Shown: positions 17,593 to 26,312 of the stretch, in pieces
Layout: each line of letters starts with the position of its first letter
Numbering within the stretch: position 1 is the first letter of the stretch
Source: Hyphomicrobium sp. ghe19
GTDB lineage: Bacteria; Pseudomonadota; Alphaproteobacteria; Rhizobiales; Hyphomicrobiaceae
Assembly: GCF_902712875.1 (NCBI RefSeq)
Contig: NZ_LR743509.1
Span: 3,796,001 to 3,860,000 of the forward strand
Length of the DNA stretch: 64,000 bases
Reading direction: 5' to 3'
Translations under genes and position numbers: made by a program
The notes under the pieces: model-generated
What the model was told of the DNA's origin: nothing
Database searches by the model: none
What the model saw: only the letters and a program-made list of their open reading frames with translations

Positions 17593-18079
17593 GTGCGATT
17601 CGTGGCCGATGCTCAGTCTCGAATTGAAGATATAGGGTGGGTTACCAACAACCCTGAAAAAAGCAGTTCCATTCACTCATCACCGCGCACCTCGCCGCCC
17701 CTCCGCATGCTCCATTTCCGTCAACGGACTTTATCACTATTTGCACAGAATATTTTCCGCAAACGCGCGCTGGCAATTCGGGTCCCTCCGCTCGAGTCTG
17801 TGGTATATTTGCCCCGCGCTGATTTCGTTCGCGCCCCGATCCCGCCCCTAAAAATAGCGGTTCAGCGTCGGCGGATCAGACCAAGGTCTGATCGCAATCA
17901 GGACGAAGGGGCATGGCCGAGCGACTTAATCACCCGGAAACAGGTGCGTAGCGGATCTACGAAGACTTCCATTAACTCGAGTGGCGCCGATCCGCCCCTT
18001 GGCGGGATCGGCGGTGTTCGTTCCCGAGCGATTACTCGGGCAAGCCGGTTGTTTTTATCCAGTGCGCGGGGCAATTTCC
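17593..18079. promoter_or_regulatory. Divergent regulatory region between gspD and the multicopper oxidase
   Basis: About 490 bases hold promoters for both genes. Features seen: an inverted repeat GATCAGACC-AA-GGTCTGATC at 17874-17893, a bulged 12-base hairpin at 17985-18013 (loop CCTT) and a second hairpin CCCGAG-N6-CTCGGG at 18023-18040. The two hairpins would sit in the oxidase leader. No protein-coding gene is supported in this stretch. Confidence 0.6.
17874..17893 (+). promoter_or_regulatory. Palindromic operator candidate upstream of the multicopper oxidase
   Basis: Nine-base inverted arms GATCAGACC and GGTCTGATC are separated by AA. The 12-base core AGACCAAGGTCT recurs on the minus strand at 37755-37766 upstream of the di-heme peroxidase gene, in the same orientation relative to the gene. 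The site is 187 bases before the oxidase start and also upstream of gspD. Confidence 0.5.
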
Positions 18080-20515
18080 ATGTACCTACCGAAGGACGCA
18101 TCCAAAATTCGTCAACGCGAAGCCGAAAACGCGCGCAGAAATCGCGCCGAGATCGTCAAGGCGCTGGCTGACGGTCAAATTACGAAGCGCGATCTTTTCA
18201 GGCTGGGACTTTTTACAGCAGGCGGCGTTCTGATTGCGAAGAACGGCCTCAGTCCGTTTGCGCGCAGCGCCTTCGCCGGCGGCCCAACGGGCGTGCCGCG
18301 TACGCCACTCGGTGCGGCGACGCCATTTACGCAGCCGCTGCCGCGTTTGAGAGAACAAACACCCTTACAGATAACGCGCGTGACGCCTAGCGGCAGCTCG
18401 AATCCGGCCGATTTGGCCACTACGGACCCGAGACTCCACCAGGGCGATTGGGCCCAACCGCACGAGCGCTGCAAGCGTCTCTCGTACCACGACGATTACA
18501 CCAATTATCAGAGCGGCCAATCCAACAAGGACCCGTCGAAAAACGGGAATCCTTATGTGAATCCCACGACCCTCCGCGGCCCGCTGGAAGGCAGGCCACC
18601 GGGAGAAGCATTCTCCCATCAACGATGGGACGAATTCTTCCCGAAGGCCGGCTACTACATGTCTCTCGCTCAGTGCGATGACGGCACCAAGTTCCATCCG
18701 CTGCTGCCATCGCAGAATCCCAACAGCGTCTGGTGTTATGGAACCGGCACGAATGCACGTGGCGTGATGCCACCGCCGCTCATCAAGCTCCGCTACGGCG
18801 AACCGGTGATGATGCGCGTTTACAATCGCCTGCCGGTCGACCAAACGCAGAACGGCGGCTTCGGGCGCAACCAGAGTCAGCTGCATTTTCACAATATGCA
18901 CAACGGCGCGGAGAGCGACGGCGCGGCGAACGTCCATCACTACCCCGGCACCTTTTACGATTACCGTTGGAGCATGACTCTCGCCCGGCGAGATTACATA
19001 AATACGGCGGCGACGGATGATCGCGCGTCGGGTCCAGACGGCAACGGCGGCCTCGTCAATGTTCCGGGCGACTGGAAAGAGCTTGTCGGGACGATGTGGG
19101 CCCACGACCATCGCTTCTTCTTCACGGCTGAGAATGTCTACAAGGGCAATCTCATGATGAACAATGTCTACAGCGGTCGAGATCGCGGCAATGAGCGGCC
19201 GCTTGGAAATGCGAGAAGCGACGCGGTCGGCTTGCGGCTCCCGAGTGGATACGTTCACGACTGGGGCAACACGGATTTTGACGTCAACATCATTCATTCC
19301 GATGGAGCAACAGATTCGAGCGGCCAGTATTTCTTTGATATTTTCACCACCGACGGCTTCATCGGCGATCTGCCTCTGGTAAATTTCGCCTACAAGCCCG
19401 TGATGGAAGTTCTGCCGCGGAAGTACCGCTTCAGAATTCTGAACGCCAGCATGTCGCGCTTCATTCAACTGGCAATTGCCGACTCGAAAGCGAAAGCAGT
19501 CCCGTTCCAATTCATCGCCAATGACGGCAACCTCGTCGTCAATCCGCTGACGCTCACGCAGCTCGATCAGCAGGGCATCGCCGAGCGATATGACATCATC
19601 GTCGATTTCTCAAAATACTCGGTCGGCGACGAATTATTTTTGGTCAACGTTCTGCAACAGACCGGCGGCAACAAGCCGGACGGCGCGGTGTCGCTCGCCG
19701 ATGCCTTCGCCGGAAAATCGCCGGACCCGGTCGTCGGTAAAAACTTGAAATTCAAAATCGTCAGTCAGCTCCAGAGCGTGGACGATCCGACGCTGACGCT
19801 TCACGCATCCGACCCCGATCTCAGCCAGGTTCCGACTACGCTCACGGAGCAGATCCCGATTGTTACGCCTGTGCGCACCCGTGTCGTCGAGTTTGGCCGG
19901 GGCAACGGCGACTCGCGCGGCGCGAACGGCCAGTGCACGCCTGACTGCTCAGAGGTCGTACAGGGCTTCCCTTGGATCATAAAGGTGAACGGTCAATCCG
20001 CTCATTCCATGAACGCCAATCGGATTTCGGAACTCATTCGTCCACTAAAGCCCGGCGAGGCCGAGCACTGGACGTATATCAACGGTGGCGGCGGGTGGGA
20101 TCATCCAATCCATCTTCACTTCGAAGAAGGCGTCACGATGAATCGCGGCAAGGACAGCATTCCGGCGACCGAGAAACTTGTGCGAAAGGATGTGTGGCGT
20201 CTCCGCCCGTCGGGTCAGGTGCAGTTCCAGGTGCGGTTCGGTGAATACGGCGGGTCTTACGTGAATCACTGCCACAACACAGTGCATGAAGACTTCGCGC
20301 TTTTGATGCGTATCCAGGTGCTCGGTGGAGAGCGAACGGAAATCACCCCGACGCCCAATCCGACTGAAGACGGCATTGTTTGGACGACGCCGCAAGTTCT
20401 GCCGGAAGGAGATCCGGCCAATACAAAGTTCTTTAATCAAAACGTGAGCGGCGGCTCAGGAAGCTCGTCAGCATCTAGCGGCTCCGGCAATTCCTCGGGC
20501 AAAGGCAAAGGCTAA
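18080..20515 (+). CDS. Large multicopper oxidase, probable exported enzyme
   Basis: An 811-residue multicopper oxidase that would couple oxidation of a metal ion or phenolic substrate to reduction of O2. All four copper motifs are intact: H269-F-H271, H342-D-H344, HPIHLH at 675-680, and HCH at 730-732 with H736. Leu741 occupies the axial type 1 position, which usually means high redox potential. Near the N-terminus, TKRDLFRLGLFTAGG resembles a Tat signal with KR in place of RR, ending near SAFA. The Ser/Gly-rich tail is flexible. The start at 18080 lacks a clear ribosome site; GTG 18062 in frame is an alternative. The gene is divergent from gspD and precedes a SCO-cytochrome c gene. Mn(II) oxidase, bilirubin-oxidase-like or laccase activity are all possible. 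Confidence 0.9.
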   Translation: MYLPKDASKIRQREAENARRNRAEIVKALADGQITKRDLFRLGLFTAGGVLIAKNGLSPFARSAFAGGPTGVPRTPLGAATPFTQPLPRLREQTPLQITRVTPSGSSNPADLATTDPRLHQGDWAQPHERCKRLSYHDDYTNYQSGQSNKDPSKNGNPYVNPTTLRGPLEGRPPGEAFSHQRWDEFFPKAGYYMSLAQCDDGTKFHPLLPSQNPNSVWCYGTGTNARGVMPPPLIKLRYGEPVMMRVYNRLPVDQTQNGGFGRNQSQLHFHNMHNGAESDGAANVHHYPGTFYDYRWSMTLARRDYINTAATDDRASGPDGNGGLVNVPGDWKELVGTMWAHDHRFFFTAENVYKGNLMMNNVYSGRDRGNERPLGNARSDAVGLRLPSGYVHDWGNTDFDVNIIHSDGATDSSGQYFFDIFTTDGFIGDLPLVNFAYKPVMEVLPRKYRFRILNASMSRFIQLAIADSKAKAVPFQFIANDGNLVVNPLTLTQLDQQGIAERYDIIVDFSKYSVGDELFLVNVLQQTGGNKPDGAVSLADAFAGKSPDPVVGKNLKFKIVSQLQSVDDPTLTLHASDPDLSQVPTTLTEQIPIVTPVRTRVVEFGRGNGDSRGANGQCTPDCSEVVQGFPWIIKVNGQSAHSMNANRISELIRPLKPGEAEHWTYINGGGGWDHPIHLHFEEGVTMNRGKDSIPATEKLVRKDVWRLRPSGQVQFQVRFGEYGGSYVNHCHNTVHEDFALLMRIQVLGGERTEITPTPNPTEDGIVWTTPQVLPEGDPANTKFFNQNVSGGSGSSSASSGSGNSSGKGKG

Positions 20516-20529
20516 GAGAATACCCCTGT

Positions 20530-20553
20530 CCTGCTGAGGCAAACCTCAGCAGG
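20530..20553 (+). promoter_or_regulatory. Intercistronic hairpin between oxidase and SCO genes
   Basis: Perfect 10-base arms CCTGCTGAGG and CCTCAGCAGG with a CAAA loop lie 15 bases after the oxidase stop. No T-run follows on the plus strand, so it is more likely an mRNA-stabilising or attenuating element than a full terminator. Confidence 0.55.
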
Positions 20554-20597
20554 TCGCGGGATTGCGCATGCCGGCTTGAGCTTCCGATGGAGCGATC

Positions 20598-21617
20598 GTG
20601 CGTTGTTTGAAAATTGCAGGCATACCCGCAGCCGCAGTTATCGCGATGGCCGCAGTGGGCGTTGTTGGCTTTGGCCTGACCTTGAAAACTTTTGTCTTTG
20701 CGCCGGGAGTCGATACTTCGTTTTCCACGGCCGGCGCGGACGCGCGTTGGGGCGGAAGCTACATGCCGAACCTTCCCGTCGTCGACCAAGATGGAAACAA
20801 GTTCCGATTCTACGATGACCTGATCAAAGGCCGGAAGGTCATCATCAATTTTATCTACACGAGCTGTTCCCAGATCTGTCCGCTGACGACGTCACGGCTT
20901 GCAATTCTGCAGGAGAAGCTTGGCGACGCTATGGGCCGCGATTTCTTCATGTATTCGATCACTATCGATCCCGAGCATGACGGACCTGCAGAACTCAAGA
21001 AACACGCCGATGCCTTCCACGTGAGGCCCGGATGGCGGTTTCTCACGGGCAAGCCTGAAGACATTGCCGAGATCCGGTACAAGCTCGGCGAGAGAAGCAA
21101 GACGCTGAACGACCACAAGCAGGAAATTCTGCTCGGCAACGATGCGATGGGCAGCTGGTCGCGCGATTCTGTTTTTGGTGACGTCGATCAGCTCGCGCTC
21201 ACCATCCGGTCGATGGATCCCGACTTCAGGGTCTCCGACGCCTTGGTGGCAAGCGCTGCAGAACCTACCGGGGTCGAACTGGCTCCCGGCCAAATGCTGT
21301 TCTCCAGCATGTGTGCCGGTTGCCACACCATCGGCGGGGGAGACCGCGCCGGACCCGACTTGAAGAACGTGGCGAGCCGTCGCGATCATTCGTGGCTGCA
21401 GAATTTTATTTCCAGACCGGATCAAATGTTTGCGCGGCTGGATCCCGTCGCCACGAGCCTTGCGCAGAGGTATCCAGCGGTCCGCATGCCGAACCTTGGA
21501 CTGTCGCCGTCGGACGCAGAGGATGTCATCTCATACGTTGCGTCAGTATCCAGCCCGCAGCCGAGTACTCATGTTGTCGCCCACGATCCAAAGGACACAC
21601 GAGGAAATCCCGAGTGA
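20598..21617 (+). CDS. SCO1/SenC-type copper protein fused to a cytochrome c domain
   Basis: A 339-residue protein starting at GTG 20598 with GGAG upstream. One N-terminal anchor (residues 9-30) precedes a thioredoxin-like SCO domain with the copper-binding pair C90 and C94 (TSCSQICP) and likely third ligand H173 (NDHKQE). Residues 225-325 form a mono-heme cytochrome c domain with C239-A-G-C-H243 and a likely distal Met in RMPNLGLS. SCO proteins deliver copper or reduce cysteines during cuproprotein assembly. Position right after the multicopper oxidase suggests it metallates that enzyme or carries its electrons. The fusion is known in some proteobacteria but is less common than SCO alone. 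Confidence 0.9.
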   Translation: MRCLKIAGIPAAAVIAMAAVGVVGFGLTLKTFVFAPGVDTSFSTAGADARWGGSYMPNLPVVDQDGNKFRFYDDLIKGRKVIINFIYTSCSQICPLTTSRLAILQEKLGDAMGRDFFMYSITIDPEHDGPAELKKHADAFHVRPGWRFLTGKPEDIAEIRYKLGERSKTLNDHKQEILLGNDAMGSWSRDSVFGDVDQLALTIRSMDPDFRVSDALVASAAEPTGVELAPGQMLFSSMCAGCHTIGGGDRAGPDLKNVASRRDHSWLQNFISRPDQMFARLDPVATSLAQRYPAVRMPNLGLSPSDAEDVISYVASVSSPQPSTHVVAHDPKDTRGNPE

Positions 21618-22178
21618 CTACCTGCTGAGGGCGGCGGCTTTGATATCCGATGACGGCGCGTCATAGGAGATCCGCAGTTCGTACTTTTTACCTTCGTTTT
21701 CTATGACGGCCATCTCGCTGGTAATCGTGCGGACTCGCCAACCCTGGACCGAGTCTCCGATCAGCACCCAGCTTCCCAGGTCATCGCTCGATTCCCGGAT
21801 CAATGCGCGATCGTCGCCCGCGCCGATGTGGAGTATGCCGACGAGCAGCAGCTGCTCCGGTGCGACCGTCGCCGCTGCGGAAACGGGTGTAGCATAGGCC
21901 ACCGCGACTTTCTTCGCTTCGACTGGCCGGCGGGATGCATTGAATATCGGCCGCGTCGTCGTCTCAGAAAGATTGCCCGGCCGAGGCGGCGGCGCGATTA
22001 CGGTTGCGTCCGCGTCCGAGATCGTCGTATCGCCAGCCGCCGCGCCGTCTAGGTCAGCCGATATATCGATCGGTCGAGACCACAGATCCCAGGCTGTGTA
22101 AGCCAAGGCCAAATTCGTCGCAACGAGAGCAGTCATAATCAAATGGCTGCTGGAAATCTTGGCTTTACCCGCTGACAT
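21618..22178 (-). CDS. T2SS inner-membrane protein, GspC/GspN-like
   Basis: A 186-residue protein from ATG 22178, which follows the gspM stop by one base. A single membrane segment at about 10-30 is followed by a variable linker and a C-terminal homology-region-like domain (EQLLLVGILHIGAGDDRAL, SWVLIGDSVQGW, VIENEGKKYEL). That layout matches GspC, which links the inner-membrane platform to the secretin N0 domain. It is shorter than classical GspC and lacks a PDZ or coiled-coil end, so GspN-like naming is also possible. It is third in a gspL-gspM-gspC operon and its stop abuts the SCO-cytochrome gene, which converges on it. Confidence 0.75.
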   Translation of the reverse strand: MSAGKAKISSSHLIMTALVATNLALAYTAWDLWSRPIDISADLDGAAAGDTTISDADATVIAPPPRPGNLSETTTRPIFNASRRPVEAKKVAVAYATPVSAAATVAPEQLLLVGILHIGAGDDRALIRESSDDLGSWVLIGDSVQGWRVRTITSEMAVIENEGKKYELRISYDAPSSDIKAAALSR

Positions 22179-22179
22179 A

Positions 22180-22758
22180 TCACTCACTCTTCGTACGCAA
22201 TGCCACTGCATAAACGTCAAACCGCGCGTCGAGCGCACCGGCATCATCTTCGTTCGATGCGCCGCCCAAGGCGGAAGGCGTAATTTGCAGATAGTCGACG
22301 AGCAACGCCGGCTGGTGCTCTTCGATGTCGAGAAGAACCTTTTGCACCCTTTCGATCGGCGCCACGATTTGTACTTGCGCACCTACGAGGTGAAATTCTT
22401 CGCGATCCCGGCCAGGAAGACCGCGCGTCAACCGGGGCTTCACGCCGTTGGCCGCCATGATCTGCGCGAGCTGCGACTGAACGGAGGCTAGCCGAATGGC
22501 TTCACTCGCGCCCTCAATGAATAGTCCGCTGTTTCGGGCGGCCTCGGACCGCTGGTCCAAGTCCCGAACGGCTTCACGATCGTTGACGATCGTCTGTAAC
22601 CGGCCCAGCACCTTGCGCTCGCGCTCCAGACTATCCTTAAGTTCAGACTCGGGCGCCATGAGTGGGATCACGGCAAGCACGGACACACACCCGACCACGA
22701 GCAGAACAAGGCCGACTGCAAGAAGCTGCCGCACTGGCTTCGAGATGCGGTAGATCAT
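22180..22758 (-). CDS. gspM: T2SS assembly-platform protein GspM
   Basis: A 192-residue inner-membrane protein with one membrane segment at about 12-33, a coiled-coil region (ELKDSLERERKVLGRLQTIV) and a ferredoxin-like periplasmic domain. The composition fits the GspMb subtype found with short alphaproteobacterial systems. Its start overlaps the gspL stop by ATGA and it is followed after one base by the GspC-like gene. GspM binds GspL and stabilises the platform. Identification rests mainly on topology and operon position. Confidence 0.78.
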   Translation of the reverse strand: MIYRISKPVRQLLAVGLVLLVVGCVSVLAVIPLMAPESELKDSLERERKVLGRLQTIVNDREAVRDLDQRSEAARNSGLFIEGASEAIRLASVQSQLAQIMAANGVKPRLTRGLPGRDREEFHLVGAQVQIVAPIERVQKVLLDIEEHQPALLVDYLQITPSALGGASNEDDAGALDARFDVYAVALRTKSE

Positions 22759-23858
22759 TGCGCTTCCTCCCCTGTCTTCTCCACGTCCTCTGGAACGTTG
22801 CGCAGGCGGACGCGAATGCCGAAGCGTTCCTTGTCCTGGAGAGGGTCAAAGGTCAGGGCCGAGGTCGAGGTCGCATCGACAAAAAGCGGCGATTTTTCGA
22901 GGATCGGAACAAGCGCGCTCGCAGATGCCGCGAGCCCCGAGATGTCCACCGTCACGCCGCTGATTTTGATGTCCGTCACCCAAGCCGAATCCGGCAGAAG
23001 CCGCGTCAGCTCTTCGAGGATGGCGACACGCGAAACCGTTTCTCGCCGAAGCTGATTGAAACTCGCGATCGCCGCCGCCGTGGACCGGTATTTCGTTGTC
23101 ATATCGCGAACGGTCTTTGCCTCGACCTTCAGACTCGCCGTTTCGGACTGCAACTCGGCGAGCGCCGCTTGATGCCTTGAGATATCGATATATACGCAAG
23201 CCGCCGCCAGCAGCAGCGCGAGGCCGGCAAGGCCGATCAACATCTTGATCCGAACAGCGGCGTTGCGCCGGGACGGCTCTTCAAGAAAATTTATCGGGAC
23301 AATTGACCCGGCCTCGTTTGAGCACTCAACGGCGGTCACCTTGAGGCCCTGCGCCTCGATGTCTGATCTCAGCGCGTCGACGAGTGTTTTCTTGATGATG
23401 TATTGCCGTACCGATTGCTTCCAACCGCCGCTTTGCGACTGGTCAACGGTGTAGGCCGTATAAACGTCTTTTTGCTTGAATGGCGTCGAGCGCTCGAGAT
23501 CGAGAGAGAGCAGCGTGGCGAAATCGCGGGCGGCGGCGCCCGGAAGAATGACGTTGCGCACAAAACACGCCCGATGCGGGAGGCGTATGCCCACTGTCGC
23601 CGAAGGGTTCGCGCGAACAATACCAGCCAGCAGCGATAGCAACTCCGGCAATGCAAGAGGGGTTTCGTCCGAAGAATTCGCTGACGTCCGATGTCTGCGC
23701 GGCTCGATCAGGCGGTAACCGGCGGGTTGGAGCACGACCACAGTATAGATGTTGGGATTATCTGAATCCGCCGCGGGCGACGCCGATACGATGCCGGCCA
23801 ACTCTGCGCCCCACCACGAGAAAAAGCGTGAGAACGGATCGGAAATAGACGCCAACAT
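22755..23858 (-). CDS. gspL: T2SS platform protein GspL
   Basis: A 367-residue bitopic protein. The cytoplasmic part has the PilM/actin-like signature (IRLPHRACFVRNVILPG, LSLDLERSTPFKQKDVYTAY), then a membrane helix at 205-226, a coiled coil and a PilN-like periplasmic domain (LLPDSAWVTDIKISG). GspL couples the GspE ATPase to the inner-membrane platform. It is first in the minus-strand L-M-C operon, divergent from gspO with about 270 bases of promoter region. Only one copy is present, so the two pseudopilin sets share it. Confidence 0.85.
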   Translation of the reverse strand: MLASISDPFSRFFSWWGAELAGIVSASPAADSDNPNIYTVVVLQPAGYRLIEPRRHRTSANSSDETPLALPELLSLLAGIVRANPSATVGIRLPHRACFVRNVILPGAAARDFATLLSLDLERSTPFKQKDVYTAYTVDQSQSGGWKQSVRQYIIKKTLVDALRSDIEAQGLKVTAVECSNEAGSIVPINFLEEPSRRNAAVRIKMLIGLAGLALLLAAACVYIDISRHQAALAELQSETASLKVEAKTVRDMTTKYRSTAAAIASFNQLRRETVSRVAILEELTRLLPDSAWVTDIKISGVTVDISGLAASASALVPILEKSPLFVDATSTSALTFDPLQDKERFGIRVRLRNVPEDVEKTGEEAQ

Positions 23859-24127
23859 AACAAAGTGCCTTACCGGTTACGCAAAACGATCGCGCGGTTT
23901 TCCTATGAGAATAAAGTAATAGCGATGAATTTTGATGCCCGCCCCTTTTTCTCCGTGTACTGTTAAATAAGCTCCCGGCGCGTTCGATTGGCAAATCAAT
24001 TTTGGCGGCCGGCTGCACTTTCATTAAAGTGACGTTGCCGCGGGAGCCGCGCCTAATTAGAGTCTCGAAAGCCCAACCGCGTTAATTCCCACAACCGAAA
24101 GTTAAGGCCGAGGAGAAATTGGACGGC

Positions 24128-24733
24128 ATGCCCGGCATCAGAACAGTCTGCCGATATCGAGACGGCGTGAAGGCTGAGCCGCTCCAGGGACCGGCATTTC
24201 GGTACGCGGTGGCGTTCTCAGGTTTCTGCCTGCTGTATCTGGCCAGCGCTTTACCGGTTGCGGCAGGCTTGGGCACCAATGCAATCGCTCTCTCGCTGGG
24301 TCTCGCAGCAGCGCTTGTGGTCCTCAGCACGATAGACGTACGAATTCAGCGCTTGCCCGACAATCTTACGTTTCCGCTCGCTTTTGCTGGCATTCTGGCG
24401 AGTTCAAGCGGCAGATGGGAGCAAGTGATCTGGCATGTGGGGGCAGCTTTATTGGGCTTCCTCACGTTGTACGGACTAGCAGCATTCTATCGTCATTTTA
24501 GAAACAAGGACGGGCTAGGGCTTGGAGACGCAAAGCTACTCGCGGCCGCCGGCGCCTGGGTCGGCCTCGACGGCTTGCCCAGTGTACTGCTTATTTCGAG
24601 TGGGGTAGCAGTCGTTGGCGTTCTTCTTGCAAAGCTAATTGGAACTAACGTAACTCGGGAAACTCGCATTCCCTTCGGTCCGTTCTTGGCCTTTGGTCTA
24701 TGGATTGTTTGGTTATATGGGCCTTTGGTCTGA
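24128..24733 (+). CDS. gspO: Prepilin peptidase GspO
   Basis: Integral-membrane aspartyl protease of family A24 that cleaves prepilin leaders. It carries the catalytic Asp pair D70 (STIDVRIQRLPD) and D134 in the GxGD motif (GLGLGDAKLL), plus the typical end segment RIPFGPFLAFG. With about 201 residues it lacks the N-terminal cytoplasmic methyltransferase domain and zinc Cys pairs of long GspO/PilD, so cleaved pseudopilins may not be N-methylated by it. ATG 24128 is chosen; TTG 24119 in frame is closer to the AGGAG. gspG follows 38 bases downstream. Its product must process all nine pseudopilins encoded here. Confidence 0.9.
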   Translation: MPGIRTVCRYRDGVKAEPLQGPAFRYAVAFSGFCLLYLASALPVAAGLGTNAIALSLGLAAALVVLSTIDVRIQRLPDNLTFPLAFAGILASSSGRWEQVIWHVGAALLGFLTLYGLAAFYRHFRNKDGLGLGDAKLLAAAGAWVGLDGLPSVLLISSGVAVVGVLLAKLIGTNVTRETRIPFGPFLAFGLWIVWLYGPLV

Positions 24734-24771
24734 TGCGAATGGCTATTGGGGGCTGCACTAGGACTTTGCAA

Positions 24772-25239
24772 ATGAAAATACTTTTACAGCGCCGCAATCC
24801 AAACGTCGCCAATAGCGTCGTTTATGACAATGCAAAAGGCGACTCCGGCTTTACATTGCTTGAACTTCTCGTCGTGCTTGGCATTATCGCGCTTTTGGCG
24901 ACGGTCGCAGCCCCGCAAGTGCTCGGCTATCTCGGCAAGGCACGCACGGGAACGTCGAAGGCGCAGATCTCAGCCATTTCGACCGCGCTCGAACTCTACG
25001 CTTTGGACATGGGCACCTACCCTTCGCAGCAGGTCGGCCTCAATGCGCTAATCCAGGCGCCGCCGCGCGCCGGTGCTTGGAAGGGCCCATACCTCAAGAA
25101 GGCCGAGGGGCTCGTCGATCCTTGGGGCCATCCTTATCAATATAAATTTCCGGGGCCTGGCGGCGGTCCTCAAGTCTTTACGCTCGGGCGTGACAACAAT
25201 CCCGGCGGCACCGGCGAAGACCAGGACGTCTCCAATTGA
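24772..25239 (+). CDS. gspG: T2SS major pseudopilin GspG
   Basis: A 155-residue main subunit of the pseudopilus. The leader ends at Gly26 before FTLLELLVVLGIIALLATVAAP (Glu at +5), and the globular domain has the GspG hallmarks GPYLKKAEGLVDPWGHPYQY and NPGGTGEDQDVSN, the calcium-binding C-terminal loop. The start at 24772 is preceded by AGGA at eight bases. It probably forms an operon with gspO and converges on gspJ copy B with nine bases between. It is the only major pseudopilin here, while minor ones are doubled. Confidence 0.92.
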   Translation: MKILLQRRNPNVANSVVYDNAKGDSGFTLLELLVVLGIIALLATVAAPQVLGYLGKARTGTSKAQISAISTALELYALDMGTYPSQQVGLNALIQAPPRAGAWKGPYLKKAEGLVDPWGHPYQYKFPGPGGGPQVFTLGRDNNPGGTGEDQDVSN

Positions 25240-25248
25240 TCCGCAGGG

Positions 25249-25902
25249 CTAGGGCTGCGGGCGAAGATGCAATTCAACGCGCCTCGAGCGCACATCGGAA
25301 CGGCCTCCCGGCGACTTGTATGTAAATTCCACAAGCGTCGGAAGGGCGTCTTTTCTCGCCCATTTGTCGGTCCACTGTGCTTTTGCGCTGTGCACCGGAA
25401 CGCCGAAGTAGCTCAGCGCGAAGTCCGTCGCATCGGTTAGCAAAATCCGCTGACCCTCCGGCTGCGGCGCGTCCCGGTGGTCGGAAACGGTCCGGAATGG
25501 TTGCCAGGTTAGGGCAAGCGATTGACGGCCATCGGGCGCAGCAATCGCCGACAATGAGAAAAGAAAGAGCCCGCCCTGTTGAGCCCGACTGATCATCGGT
25601 GCGACGAACTTCACCGAGCGGGGCTCGCCGCTGAATACCATCGCGAGCATCCCATCCGGCGAATTTTGATAAATCGGCGTCGCTTCCGACAGTTGGCGCT
25701 CGAGGAAAGCGAGCGAGGCGGTCGTAACGGATTCCTGGTCGAGCCTTGCCGTAACTTTGAAGGCGCTTTTGCTGATGCGTAGAGCGTGCGGCAGCGCCGC
25801 GAGCAACAGCGAAATAAGGACCAACGACACGAGCACTTCGAGTAATGTGAATCCTGCTTCCTGCGGTCTGAGGCGCGTGTGTTCTCGAACGACGCTCGTC
25901 AT
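25249..25902 (-). CDS. gspJ: T2SS minor pseudopilin GspJ, copy B
   Basis: A 217-residue pseudopilin with leader ending at Gly17 before FTLLEVLVSLVLISLLLAALP (Glu at +5) and a large beta-rich domain (LLTDATDFALSYFGVP, LPTLVEFTYKSPGG) typical of GspJ. ATG 25902 is set by the ATGA overlap with the upstream gspI. It is the last gene of the gspE-F-H-I-J operon. It shares only general layout with copy A at 13094, so the two sets are old paralogs or come from different sources. Confidence 0.85.
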   Translation of the reverse strand: MTSVVREHTRLRPQEAGFTLLEVLVSLVLISLLLAALPHALRISKSAFKVTARLDQESVTTASLAFLERQLSEATPIYQNSPDGMLAMVFSGEPRSVKFVAPMISRAQQGGLFLFSLSAIAAPDGRQSLALTWQPFRTVSDHRDAPQPEGQRILLTDATDFALSYFGVPVHSAKAQWTDKWARKDALPTLVEFTYKSPGGRSDVRSRRVELHLRPQP

Positions 25903-26312
25903 GACGATGGAAAAAGCTTCAAGGTCGTCAGACTGATTTTTCTCGGGCGCAGGCCGCTGTCGCGCCAATTCACATCAACAGTGACCCAATATCCGCCGAT
26001 TTTTAGCGGCGCTTCCGGAGGCGGTTCGGGCTTATATCTTGAAGCTGCCAACTCCCAGGACATTCCGCCGCTCACGCCGGTCTGGTGCAGCGAATCCTCG
26101 AAAACTTCTGAAGTACCCGCCGATTGCAGAACGGATCGCGCAATTTCCAAGGCCTCGGCTTCTCCGTTGGCGATCCGGACGCTCTGCATTCCCCGCCCGA
26201 GCGCATACTGAGCAACGACAAAGGCGCTGGCGAACATGACAAGGGCCACAATCGATTCGATAAGCGTAAACCCGTCGTCCCGGGTTTCCGAGAACTCAAA
26301 AGCTGCGGTCAA
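25899..26312 (-). CDS. gspI: T2SS minor pseudopilin GspI, copy B
   Basis: A 137-residue pseudopilin with leader ending at Gly14 before FTLIESIVALVMFASAFVVAQ (Glu at +5), followed by a short domain ending in GGYWVTVDVNWRDSG. It overlaps gspH upstream (17 bases) and gspJ downstream (4 bases), the usual tip-complex order. It is a counterpart of the copy at 12699-13097, which carries Gly in place of Thr at +2. Confidence 0.83.
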   Translation of the reverse strand: MTAAFEFSETRDDGFTLIESIVALVMFASAFVVAQYALGRGMQSVRIANGEAEALEIARSVLQSAGTSEVFEDSLHQTGVSGGMSWELAASRYKPEPPPEAPLKIGGYWVTVDVNWRDSGLRPRKISLTTLKLFPSS

